17,228 nt of DNA, from NCBI GenBank assembly GCA_934229395.1, contig CAKQDL010000041.1, positions 1 through 17,228 of the forward strand, read 5' to 3'. The translations under genes were made by a program, and so were the position numbers. Below, in pieces: positions 1 to 7,525 of this stretch. The notes below the pieces were generated by a model, which saw only the letters and a program-made list of their open reading frames with translations, was not told the DNA's origin and did not search any database. Within the stretch, counting starts at the first letter, position 1. Each line of letters starts with the position of its first letter. Origin of the DNA: an uncultured Peptococcaceae bacterium (lineage in GTDB: Bacteria > Bacillota > Peptococcia > Peptococcales > Peptococcaceae).

Positions 1-41
1 TTTCACCGCACTTTACAGCTAAATCGATTATTCGCTGGCGC

Positions 42-97
42 TCATACCCCTCATCCGTCGGCTACGCCGCCACCTTCCCCCCAAGTGGGGAAGGCTC
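42..97. repeat. Intergenic hairpin repeat, CCTTCCCC/GGGGAAGG type
   Basis: An imperfect GC-rich unit whose core is a perfect 8-bp inverted repeat, CCTTCCCC at 73-80 and GGGGAAGG at 87-94, with a 6-nt loop. It is preceded by a shorter GGC/GCC arm pair around 60-70. From memory, closely similar units (starting near CCCTCATCCGTC) are scattered between genes in many gut Firmicutes. Only one copy is visible here, so repetition in this genome is not shown. Its composition is more GC-rich than the AT-rich sequence that follows. Confidence 0.55.
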
Positions 98-353
98 ATG
101 CTATCCTCCAAATCTTTCTATTTGCATACACATTTTAGGTTTATCGACAAGCTGCGGCAAAACAATTGCCTCTGTATATACGCTTTTCGATACGCAATCG
201 AAAGGCCTTATTGAAGAGTATCAGCTTTTTAACGGGGTATATTTTACCTACTTTACTTTTCTTGGCACAGGTTTACGCTTTACGCACCATAATTTACCAA
301 TCTATAATGTTTCCTACTTAGCTCATGGTCATTCATTTTGGGAACAAGATTGC

Positions 354-1046
354 GTGAGCGGCTCCTTTATGCATAGTTCTCAACTGGTTTTTACACCAAA
401 TCAACCAAATATTAATTTTGCCTATCGCTTTCCCGAAACCTATTATCAATGTTGCATCCTTGGTCTTGATTTAGATAATCTACATGCAACAATGCCTTCT
501 TGGCTCAAGGAAATGGATGTCTCACTCAATCATGTAAAAGAGCTTTTCAATAGCGAAACGCCTTATGCTATTCAAGCACCAAAAGAAATTTCTTCCATTT
601 TTGACGCTGTACTTCGAGTACCACAAGAATACCGCTTTCCTTATTTAAGGCTAAAGGTTCAAGAGCTCTTATGGGAGCTTTCTCGTCTTGATATCAATAT
701 TCCACGCACATCTTTTAAGCCAATCGATAAGTTTGAGCTTATACGCCAAACAGAAAAATATCTTACGGATCATGTGTCTACTTATGTATCTGTGAATAAG
801 CTCTCTCAGATTTTCCCCCTAGATAAAACGACCATTCAAACAACCTTTAAATCTGTCTATGGCAAGCCGATTGCCACCTATATGAAGGACTATCGCTTAA
901 ACCTTGCAAAAGACATGCTCCTTGGTGGCACAGAAAAGGTGACTGCTATTGCCCAGCAGTGTGGCTTTTCGCCAAGCGGCTTTGCAGCAACCTTTAAAAA
1001 TGCCACAGGACTCACACCAAGCGAATTTCGCGCTCTACACAAATAA
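354..1046 (+). CDS. AraC-family transcriptional regulator, 5' end uncertain or truncated
   Basis: DNA-binding regulator with a C-terminal double helix-turn-helix of the AraC/XylS type over roughly residues 130-228 (from the GTG). The second helix pair ends in the family pattern CGFSPSGFAATFKNATG followed by TPSEFR. The part before it resembles the N-terminal effector-binding half of Firmicute AraC regulators. The GTG at 354 is the only ATG, GTG or TTG in this frame between the window edge and the HTH region. It has no ribosome binding site, and it would cut into the N-terminal domain. The same frame is open and protein-like upstream from about 210 (EEYQLFNGVYFTYF), and stop-free back to position 3. 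The gene may therefore be 5'-truncated, use a rare start, or have lost its start. No target can be inferred. Confidence 0.7.
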   Translation: MSGSFMHSSQLVFTPNQPNINFAYRFPETYYQCCILGLDLDNLHATMPSWLKEMDVSLNHVKELFNSETPYAIQAPKEISSIFDAVLRVPQEYRFPYLRLKVQELLWELSRLDINIPRTSFKPIDKFELIRQTEKYLTDHVSTYVSVNKLSQIFPLDKTTIQTTFKSVYGKPIATYMKDYRLNLAKDMLLGGTEKVTAIAQQCGFSPSGFAATFKNATGLTPSEFRALHK

Positions 1047-1093
1047 AAGCATCCCCCATTGTGTCTTCGTAGCACAGTGGGGGATGCTTATTT
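1047..1093. terminator. Bidirectional terminator between convergent genes
   Basis: Long hairpin immediately after the AraC stop: a 17-nt arm at 1047-1063 (AAGCATCCCCCATTGTG) pairs with 1073-1089, with one G-T wobble and a 9-nt loop. On the minus strand it is followed by TTTTATTT, and on the plus strand by a weaker ATTTATT. It therefore probably serves both the AraC gene and the small minus-strand gene whose stop lies at 1092. Confidence 0.85.
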
Positions 1094-1268
1094 ATTGCTT
1101 ACGAGCGATGGTGTAGTCGTCGCCCATGCGGTAGTAGGGGCAATCTTGGAAGGTATCACTCATAAATTTGACGAGCTCGTCTTCGTCTAGAAGCATATCG
1201 CAGACGTAGTAATCGAGCTCTTCGTCGTAATCGTAGTACATACAGTACTCGCATTTGCTAATGGCCAT
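1092..1268 (-). CDS. Small four-cysteine acidic protein, DUF6472-like
   Basis: A 58-residue protein, too short for many gene callers. It starts at an ATG 6 nt after an AAAGGAAAA ribosome binding site. It is very acidic and Tyr-rich, beginning MAISKCEYCMYYDYDEELDY. The cysteines at about residues 6, 9, 23 and 43 give a CxxC...C...C arrangement that looks metal-binding. The pattern (CEYC-x-YxYDEE, then NCPY-like QDCPYYRMGDDY, then ending IARKQ) matches my recollection of the Firmicute family DUF6472, whose function is unknown. It lies 58 nt downstream of glpX, beyond a terminator, so it is transcribed by read-through or from its own unseen promoter. Confidence 0.75.
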   Translation of the reverse strand: MAISKCEYCMYYDYDEELDYYVCDMLLDEDELVKFMSDTFQDCPYYRMGDDYTIARKQ

Positions 1269-1290
1269 GGCTTTTCCTTTGCTTTCATTT

Positions 1291-1320
1291 AAAAGGGCCG
1301 CCGCTTTTTTGCGACGGCCC
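1291..1320 (-). terminator. Terminator after glpX
   Basis: On the minus strand GGGCCGTCGC (1320-1311) pairs with GCGGCGGCCC (1304-1295) around an A6 loop, with one T-G wobble. A short TTTT follows. It lies between the glpX stop and the small downstream gene, and may be leaky because the U tract is short. Confidence 0.75.
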
Positions 1321-1326
1321 TTTTTA

Positions 1327-2280
1327 TTATGCGTTGATTTCGTGTGGTTTTTTGTACATGGCTTCGATGAAGCGGATGGTTTTGGTGACGTTACGAAGAA
1401 CCACGGTGTGGGTTTTTACGTGGCTATCGGTTTGTTCAATGCCGCGCAAGACATCGCCGGTGGTTACGCCTGTTGCGATGAACATCACGTCGTCGGTGCT
1501 TACGAGATCGTTAAGACCAAAGACTTGGTTGACGTCTTCGTGACCCATGGCCTTCATGCGGCGAATTTGTTCGTCGTCTTCTGGCACGAGGCGACCTTGC
1601 ATATCGCCACCGAGGCATTTTACTGCTGCTGCTGCGAGCACGCCTTCTGGTGCGCCACCAATGCCAAGAATCATATCAATGGCGCCGGTATCCATGGCTA
1701 CGGTGAGGGCTGGGGATACGTCACCATCGGTGATGAGCTTCACCTTTGCACCGAGGGCCTTGCAGGCTTGCTTGATGTGTTCATGGCGTTCGCGGTCCAA
1801 AAGGCAAACGGTCATATCGCTGACTTCCTTGCCCATGGCCTTGGCAACGTTCTTGAGGTTTTCTTCGACGGTTTTGTCGATATCGATGGCACCCTTGGCG
1901 CGTGGGCCAACGATGATTTTATCCATGTACATATCTGGCGCGTGCAAAAGGCCACCAGCTTCGGCAATGGCCATAACGGCAATGGCGCCTGGTTGATTCT
2001 TTGCGGTGAGGTTGGTGCCTTCAAGTGGGTCTACGGCAATATCTACTGCGGTGCCACCGAGGCCGACCTTTTCGCCAATGTAAAGCATTGGTGCTTCGTC
2101 CATTTCGCCTTCGCCAATTACAACGGTACCATCGATGTGGATGGTATCAAACATTTTGCGCATGGCTTCTACTGCTGCGCCGTCGGCGGAGTTCTTTTCT
2201 AAGCGACCAATCCATTTTGCGCAGTTGATGGCTGCTGCTTCTGTTACACGTGCAAATTCAATAACTAAATCTCTTTCCAT
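1327..2280 (-). CDS. glpX: Fructose-1,6-bisphosphatase class II (GlpX type)
   Basis: Hydrolyses fructose 1,6-bisphosphate to fructose 6-phosphate and phosphate in gluconeogenesis; cytoplasmic and metal-dependent. The 317-residue protein fits the family length. It carries the metal-site signatures IGEGEMDEAPMLYIGE (about residues 55-70) and VDPLEGTN (83-90), plus the conserved start MERDLVIEFARVTEAAAI. I chose the ATG at 2280 because GGAAAGG lies about 10 nt upstream and the family begins there. A GTG three codons upstream (2289) would overlap the fba stop, but its spacing to the same site is too short. It follows fba by 5 nt, so the two opposing activities of the FBP step are cotranscribed and translationally coupled. 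Confidence 0.95.
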   Translation of the reverse strand: MERDLVIEFARVTEAAAINCAKWIGRLEKNSADGAAVEAMRKMFDTIHIDGTVVIGEGEMDEAPMLYIGEKVGLGGTAVDIAVDPLEGTNLTAKNQPGAIAVMAIAEAGGLLHAPDMYMDKIIVGPRAKGAIDIDKTVEENLKNVAKAMGKEVSDMTVCLLDRERHEHIKQACKALGAKVKLITDGDVSPALTVAMDTGAIDMILGIGGAPEGVLAAAAVKCLGGDMQGRLVPEDDEQIRRMKAMGHEDVNQVFGLNDLVSTDDVMFIATGVTTGDVLRGIEQTDSHVKTHTVVLRNVTKTIRFIEAMYKKPHEINA

Positions 2281-2285
2281 CTTGC

Positions 2286-3140
2286 TCACGCCTTTCCGTT
2301 GCTGCCAAAGATACGAATTTTTTCTGCCACACGGTCTGCCATTTTTTCTCTAGCAGGGCCCAAAATCTTGCGTGGGTCGATTTCGTTTGGCTTTTCGGCA
2401 AGGACTTCACGCACGCCATCAGTGAAGGCTTCGCGGAGGTTGGTGTCGATGTTGATTTTGCGCACGCCGCGCTTTACAGCTTCACGAAGTGCTTCGTCTG
2501 GTACACCGGAGGAACCGTGAAGAACGAGTGGAATGTTGACGCGGTTTTTGATTTCGGTGAGACGGTCAAAGTCGAGCTTTGGCACACCCTTGTATTGACC
2601 GTGTGCGGTACCAATAGCAACAGCGAGGGAACGAATGCCGGTTTCTTCTACAAAGCGTGCTGCTTCGTCTGGATCGGTGAAGGTGGCTTCGCGTTCGCTA
2701 ACGGTTACGTTGTCTTCGGTGCCGCCAATTTTACCAAGCTCTGCTTCAACACTAATGCCCAAAGGATTGGCCACTGCCAAGATTTGCTTGGTTACAGCAA
2801 TGTTTTCTTCAAGTGGATGCTTGGACCAGTCAATCATAACAGAGGTAAAGCCGTTGCCAATGCATTGGATGACTTGGTCAAAGCTGGTGCCGTGATCAAG
2901 GTGAAGGGCCACTGGAATGGTGGATGCTTCGGCAGCAGTCTTAACGAGGGATACAATATAGTTAAGACCAGCGTAGTTGATAGCGCCTTGGCTGGCTTGG
3001 ATGATAACTGGAGATTTTTCTCTTTCGGCTGCCATCATGATGGCTTGCACGATTTCCATGTTGTTGCAGTTGAAGGCGCCAACGGCATAGCCGCCTTTTT
3101 CAGCGTCTGCGAGTAGGGTATCTACATTTACTAAAGGCAT
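2286..3140 (-). CDS. fba: Fructose-bisphosphate aldolase, class II
   Basis: Zn-dependent aldol cleavage of fructose 1,6-bisphosphate to glyceraldehyde 3-phosphate and dihydroxyacetone phosphate, working in glycolysis and gluconeogenesis. The 284-residue TIM barrel shows the class II signatures: LHLDHGTS (Asp82 and zinc ligand His83), EAELGKIGG (133-140), GTAHGQYKG (His180), VLHGSSG (His208) and KINIDTN (228-234). The family also includes tagatose-bisphosphate aldolases (GatY/KbaY). The glpX neighbour favours the fructose enzyme. The ATG has GGAGGAATAAATCA upstream. It lies 24 nt after argS with no terminator between, so it is probably in the argS transcript. Confidence 0.93.
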   Translation of the reverse strand: MPLVNVDTLLADAEKGGYAVGAFNCNNMEIVQAIMMAAEREKSPVIIQASQGAINYAGLNYIVSLVKTAAEASTIPVALHLDHGTSFDQVIQCIGNGFTSVMIDWSKHPLEENIAVTKQILAVANPLGISVEAELGKIGGTEDNVTVSEREATFTDPDEAARFVEETGIRSLAVAIGTAHGQYKGVPKLDFDRLTEIKNRVNIPLVLHGSSGVPDEALREAVKRGVRKINIDTNLREAFTDGVREVLAEKPNEIDPRKILGPAREKMADRVAEKIRIFGSNGKA

Positions 3141-3164
3141 TGATTTATTCCTCCTAAAATTAGA

Positions 3165-4838
3165 TTACATACGTTCTGGGGCACTAAGTCCCATAAGGGT
3201 GAGCACATTGCGCAAGGTGATGCGAGTGCAATCAACCAAGGCAAGGCGTGCATCGCGAAGGGCTTCATCGTCGGTGAGCACCTTGCAGTTGTTGTAGAAG
3301 CTGTGGAAGGCGTTGGCCAAATCCTTGGCATAGTAGGCAAGGTGGTATGGCGCCAATTCACGGGCTGCATCGGCAACTTCCTGAGGCCATTCGCTGAGCT
3401 TGCGAATGAGGGCGCGTTCGTTGTCTTCCTTGAGCAAGGAAAGGTCTACATCCTTGGCGCTTGGGGTAGCAACGCCAGCTACAGAGAGAATGGAGCAAAT
3501 GCGCGCGTGGGCGTATTGCACATAATACACTGGATTGTCGCTGGATTGGGCCTTTGCGAGGTCGAGGTCAAAGTCTAGGGCACTGTCTGGGTTTCTCATA
3601 ATAAAGAAGAAACGTGCTGCTTCCTTGCCTACCTCTTCGATGAGCTCTTCTAAGGTAACAAATTGACCCTTGCGCTTGCTCATCTTTACAAGCTCGCCGC
3701 CACGGTAGAGGCGCACAAGCTGCATAAGGATGACAGTGATGTCATCGCCTGGATAGCCGAGGGCAGTCATGGCACCCTTTAGACGTGCCACGTGACCGTG
3801 GTGGTCGGCGCCCCAAATGTTGATGAGCTTTTTATAGCCACGTTCAAATTTGTTGCGATGATAAGCAATATCGGCTGCAAAGTAGGTTGGGGTGCCGTTG
3901 GAACGGATAAGCACTTCGTCCTTTTCTTCGCCCCAATCGGTCATGCGCAACCAACGTGCGCCGTCTTTTTCATACACATAGCCCTTTTGGTCTAAGATAT
4001 CGACCACTTCTTTTACATCGCCTGCATCGTGGAGGCTTTGTTCGCTGAACCATCTGTCGTATTCTACGCCGAAGTGTTCAAGGCCTTGGGCAATGCCTGC
4101 AACCTTTTCCTTGAGGGCGAATTGCTTCATTTCTTCAAGGCGCTGGGTGCGGTCCATATCGACATAAATTTCGCCCTTTTCTTCCAAAAGGCGCTTGGCG
4201 GTGGCAATGATGTCCTCGCCTTGATAGCCGTCTTCTGGAATGGCGTAGTCGCTGCTACCCAAAAGTTCAAAGTAGCGTGCTTCTACAGACTTGGCTAGGT
4301 TTTCAACCTGGTTGCCGGCGTCGTTGATGTAGTATTCCTTATCGCACACATAGCCCGCTTCGTTCATAACGGCTGCAAGCACGTCGCCCAAGGCACCACC
4401 GCGGGCGTTGCCCATGTGGAGAAGTCCTGTTGGGTTGGCGCTGACAAATTCAATTTGCACGCGTTCGCCTTGGCCTGCGTTGCTCTTGCCGTAGTCGGTA
4501 TCCTCTTCTTGGATTGCAGGAAGAATGGCGTGGAGCCAGTTTTCTACCAAGTAGAAGTTGATAAAGCCAGGGCCGGCAATGTCGATGCGCTCAATAAGCG
4601 CTGGGCAATCAATGCCCTCTACAATGGCGCTTGCAATGGCGCGTGGGTTGGATTTTGCCAAGCGGGTGAGCTGCATGGCAAGGTTGGTAGAAAAGTCACC
4701 GTTGCCTTCATTTTTGGGCGTTTCGATGACGAAATCAGGAAGCTCGAGCTGTGGAAGCTGGCCGTTCGCCATGGCCTTTTCGCAAGCAGCGACGATGCTT
4801 TCTCTGAGGGTTTGCTTTGTTTGTTCAATAATATTCAT
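3165..4838 (-). CDS. argS: Arginyl-tRNA synthetase
   Basis: Charges tRNA-Arg with arginine using ATP; cytoplasmic class I synthetase. The 557 residues match the family. There is an N-terminal Add1-like domain (about 1-100), the signature FVSANPTGLLHMGNARGG with the HIGH variant HMGN at 141-144, the KMSKRKGQF loop in the middle, and a C-terminal DALR-type anticodon-binding domain ending TLMGLSAPERM. The start is the ATG at 4838, preceded by GGGAGGAATCCT. The frame stays open 49 codons further upstream, but that part overlaps the murE end and carries no synthetase-like sequence. It is the first gene of the likely argS-fba-glpX operon. Confidence 0.96.
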   Translation of the reverse strand: MNIIEQTKQTLRESIVAACEKAMANGQLPQLELPDFVIETPKNEGNGDFSTNLAMQLTRLAKSNPRAIASAIVEGIDCPALIERIDIAGPGFINFYLVENWLHAILPAIQEEDTDYGKSNAGQGERVQIEFVSANPTGLLHMGNARGGALGDVLAAVMNEAGYVCDKEYYINDAGNQVENLAKSVEARYFELLGSSDYAIPEDGYQGEDIIATAKRLLEEKGEIYVDMDRTQRLEEMKQFALKEKVAGIAQGLEHFGVEYDRWFSEQSLHDAGDVKEVVDILDQKGYVYEKDGARWLRMTDWGEEKDEVLIRSNGTPTYFAADIAYHRNKFERGYKKLINIWGADHHGHVARLKGAMTALGYPGDDITVILMQLVRLYRGGELVKMSKRKGQFVTLEELIEEVGKEAARFFFIMRNPDSALDFDLDLAKAQSSDNPVYYVQYAHARICSILSVAGVATPSAKDVDLSLLKEDNERALIRKLSEWPQEVADAARELAPYHLAYYAKDLANAFHSFYNNCKVLTDDEALRDARLALVDCTRITLRNVLTLMGLSAPERM

Positions 4839-4868
4839 AGGATTCCTCCCTAATTCGCATATATGCCT

Positions 4869-4892
4869 ATCATAGCACAAATGCGTGTCAAA
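4869..4892 (-). promoter_or_regulatory. Extended -10 promoter for argS
   Basis: On the minus strand TGCTATGAT (4877-4869) is an extended -10 element. A consensus TTGACA (4892-4887) lies only 11 nt upstream of the hexamer, too close for a normal -35, so the extended -10 is the better reading. The argS start is 30 nt downstream. No terminator is visible between the murE stop and this site. Confidence 0.5.
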
Positions 4893-4902
4893 TTGGATAG
4901 TT

Positions 4903-6435
4903 TTACGCCTTATCGGCAAAAAAATCCGAAGCTTTGGCGCCTTCGCCATCGCGCATAGCCAAATATTTTTCTGCCAGTGGCACATCGCCAGCGTATGCCT
5001 CCGGTCCCTGCGGTCCTTTTTGGGCAGTTTCGCTGCCTTTTCCTAAAAGAAGAATCACCGTTCCGGCCTCTGCACTCAAAATGGCATCGCGAATGCCTGT
5101 TTCGCGATCGGCGAGGGATACAAAATCCACCTCGCGCACAAAGTGATCACTGATTTTCTTGTTGATATCGAGGACGTTTTCCTTGGCTGGATCATCTGGC
5201 ACAAGATAAATGCGTGCAGCGTGTCTGCTAGAAATTTGCCCCAAATCCGGACGGCGGCTTTGGGCCTTGCTCCCGGCAGAGCCAAAAACAAACCAAAGGG
5301 GTGCGCCTGCGTACTCAATTTCGGCTGTTTCGATGACTTTGCGGAAGCTGATATCGTTGTGGGCGTAGTCGATGATGACCGTCACGCCATCTTGGCTATG
5401 GCGGTAAACCATGTGGCCGGCGAGATGCATTTGAGCGAGCACCTCTTGAATGGTAGTTAGGGCCACGCCGTTTTCTAGGGCAATGGCCGAGGCTGCAAGG
5501 GCGTTTTCCACATTAAAACGGCCACGCATGGCGGTGTCCATTTGGGCAGCTGCGTCCTTATGGTGAAGGGTAAAATGCATCCCAGCCTCAGTGGTGGTGA
5601 TGGCATCAGCTGTGTAGTCGCCACGGCCTTCAACGGCAAAGGTCACAAGCGCACACTTCTTGGCCGAAGCCAAGACATCGTCTAAGCGATCGGTCTTGGT
5701 GCTTACAAAGGCGCGCTTGGCTACGTCAAAAATCATGCGCTTGGAGGCAAAGTAATCCTCAAAATCTGGATGCTCAATATCGCCAATATGGTCGGGCGCG
5801 ATGTTCAAAAAAAGCACATCGTCAAAATGAATGCAGCCCACGCGGTGGTATTTGAGGGCCTGGCTCGATACCTCTACAATCATGGTTTGAATGCCACTAT
5901 CTACAGCGTTGTCGAGGTGGCGATAGAGGTCGATGTTTTCTGGTGTAGTGAGCTTGGCAGGCTCGTCGACCTTGCCATCAAAAATACGCGCTGAGGAGGT
6001 CAAACCAGCCATTGGAAGGCCGTTTTTCTTGGCGTGGGCATCAAAAATATCCTTTAAGAGCGCCACTGTGGTGGACTTGCCCTTGGTGCCTGTAACGCCA
6101 ATCATGTGGAGCTTTTTCCAAGGCGATTCAAAAAACACATCGGCAGCAATGGCCAACGCAAGACGAATGTCGCTTACAATAATGGCTGTAAGGCCATCGC
6201 CCTCTTCAAAGGGACGAATGGCCAAATAGGCCGTGGCACCATTTTCTCCGGCCTTGGTGATATAGCTTGGTTCAAAGGTGGCACCTTTACATAGAAATAG
6301 GCTCTTTGGCCCTACCTTGCGGGAGTCGTATTGAATGTCCTCAATGACCATGTCGCGGTCGCCATCCCACATGGTGAGAATGCCAGCCTCGCTCAAACGA
6401 CGTATAAATTTCTCGATGGTGATGCGATGCTTCAT
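4903..6435 (-). CDS. murE: UDP-N-acetylmuramyl-tripeptide synthetase (MurE family)
   Basis: ATP-dependent ligase adding the third amino acid to UDP-MurNAc-L-Ala-D-Glu in peptidoglycan precursor synthesis; cytoplasmic. The 510 residues show the Mur order: N-terminal nucleotide-binding domain (YDSRKVGPKSLFLCKG), P-loop GTKGKST (116-122), TTPE (164-167), EVSSQAL (188-194), NIAPDHIG (211-218), the SKRMIFD segment that normally holds the carbamylated Lys, and IIDYAHN (354-360). The C-terminal specificity site reads DDPA (414-417) rather than the DNPR of meso-diaminopimelate ligases, and GSAGSKAQSRRPDLG resembles streptococcal lysine-type enzymes. The third amino acid is therefore uncertain. The ATG at 6435 has AAGGAGGAAC upstream and overlaps the prmA stop (ATGA). 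Confidence 0.88.
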   Translation of the reverse strand: MKHRITIEKFIRRLSEAGILTMWDGDRDMVIEDIQYDSRKVGPKSLFLCKGATFEPSYITKAGENGATAYLAIRPFEEGDGLTAIIVSDIRLALAIAADVFFESPWKKLHMIGVTGTKGKSTTVALLKDIFDAHAKKNGLPMAGLTSSARIFDGKVDEPAKLTTPENIDLYRHLDNAVDSGIQTMIVEVSSQALKYHRVGCIHFDDVLFLNIAPDHIGDIEHPDFEDYFASKRMIFDVAKRAFVSTKTDRLDDVLASAKKCALVTFAVEGRGDYTADAITTTEAGMHFTLHHKDAAAQMDTAMRGRFNVENALAASAIALENGVALTTIQEVLAQMHLAGHMVYRHSQDGVTVIIDYAHNDISFRKVIETAEIEYAGAPLWFVFGSAGSKAQSRRPDLGQISSRHAARIYLVPDDPAKENVLDINKKISDHFVREVDFVSLADRETGIRDAILSAEAGTVILLLGKGSETAQKGPQGPEAYAGDVPLAEKYLAMRDGEGAKASDFFADKA

Positions 6436-7367
6436 GGGCGTTCCTCCTTGCGAGCAGCCAAGATGGCACACCATTCGCCATCCTCACGGCGCTCTAAAAT
6501 TTTGTAGCCGGCCTCTTCTAAGGCTTGGGTCACATCTTTTTCGCGCGTCACCAAAACGCCTGAGCAAAGGAAACGGCCGTTTTCTTTGAGGTGTGCATCG
6601 AGCTCTGGCACAAGGCGGATGATCACATCGGCCACAATGTTGGCAATGATGAGGTCGGCCTCGCCCACGCAATCCTTCAAGAGGTCGCTTTTGTAAATCA
6701 TAATAGACGAATTGTTCATGGCTGCGTTTTTGACGGTGGCCATAACTGCCACTTGGTCGTAGTCCATGGCATCTACACGGTCGGCGCCAAGGGCACGGGC
6801 GGCCATGGCCAAAATGCCACTGCCGGTGCCTACATCAAAGACGGTGTCGTCCTTTTCGACCAATTCCTCGAGCCAATTCATGCAAAGAGAGGTGGTTTCG
6901 TGCTCGCCGGTGCCAAAGGCCATGCCTGGCTCCATGCGAATAACAATGTCTTCTGGATAATCTGGCTCCAGCCAATCGGGCACCACCTGAATGCGCTTGC
7001 CGTAATGGAGCACGCTATAATGCTCCTTCCAAGATTCGCTCCAGTCTTCGTTTTCGATGCGCTTTTCGCTCCATGCTACTTCCACATCAATGCGCGCGCA
7101 CTCTTTTTCCACATCGCTTTTTAGTTTGGCGTAGTTGGCGCTATAGTTCTCATTCTCTTCAAAATAACCACTCACCTTGAGATGTTCCTTGGCTAAAATG
7201 TCCTCAGAAAATTCGTGGGCGTCCCAGTCATTGCTTTCCACATGACTCAAAATGGCCTCGGGATCGTCAACCATGGTTCCACCTGGAAAATACTCGTTAA
7301 AAATGCTCGTCACCGCTTCGAGGGCGCGACGGTTTGGCAAAATACAAGTGACTTCCATCCAATCCAA
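6432..7367 (-). CDS. prmA: Ribosomal protein L11 methyltransferase
   Basis: SAM-dependent methylation of ribosomal protein L11. The 311-residue protein has an N-terminal substrate-binding part, then the PrmA signature MAFGTGEHETTSLCM, SAM motif I FDVGTGSGILAM, MDYDQVAV, and the catalytic-loop motif DLIIANIVADVI. I place the start at the TTG at 7367. The sequence AGGTGAT lies 4 nt upstream, and translation from there gives MDWMEVT, matching the family opening MxWxEV. A GTG at 7376 overlaps that binding site, and an ATG at 7358 is 13 nt away from it. It is translationally coupled to murE, a pairing with no obvious functional link. No clear promoter could be picked in 7368-7484. Confidence 0.93.
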   Translation of the reverse strand: MDWMEVTCILPNRRALEAVTSIFNEYFPGGTMVDDPEAILSHVESNDWDAHEFSEDILAKEHLKVSGYFEENENYSANYAKLKSDVEKECARIDVEVAWSEKRIENEDWSESWKEHYSVLHYGKRIQVVPDWLEPDYPEDIVIRMEPGMAFGTGEHETTSLCMNWLEELVEKDDTVFDVGTGSGILAMAARALGADRVDAMDYDQVAVMATVKNAAMNNSSIMIYKSDLLKDCVGEADLIIANIVADVIIRLVPELDAHLKENGRFLCSGVLVTREKDVTQALEEAGYKILERREDGEWCAILAARKEERP

Positions 7368-7484
7368 TCGTATCACCTTGATTTCTATAGTAATTTGATT
7401 TTACACATAATCATACACAGTAATAGTAGCAGATGGGGCCGCATTTGTCATGTTCTTTCGCCCAAATGATGCTGAATTGCCAAA

Positions 7485-7509
7485 AGAAAAAAGCCGCCAA
7501 CTGGCGGCT
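7485..7509 (-). terminator. Terminator after cysK
   Basis: On the minus strand AGCCGCCA (7509-7502) pairs with TGGCGGCT (7499-7492), followed by TTTTTTC. A classic intrinsic terminator 17 nt past the cysK stop. Confidence 0.92.
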
Positions 7510-7525
7510 CGGAACGGATAACGGC

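Noticed and set aside
1255..2202. 315-codon plus-strand frame antisense to glpX
   Set aside because: Shadow of glpX in register. The Cys/Phe/Val-rich translation resembles no protein and it also overlaps the glpX terminator and the small Cys gene.
4839..4985. N-terminal extension of argS by 49 residues
   Set aside because: It overlaps the murE 3' end, covers the argS promoter and ribosome binding site, and is unlike ArgS N-termini.
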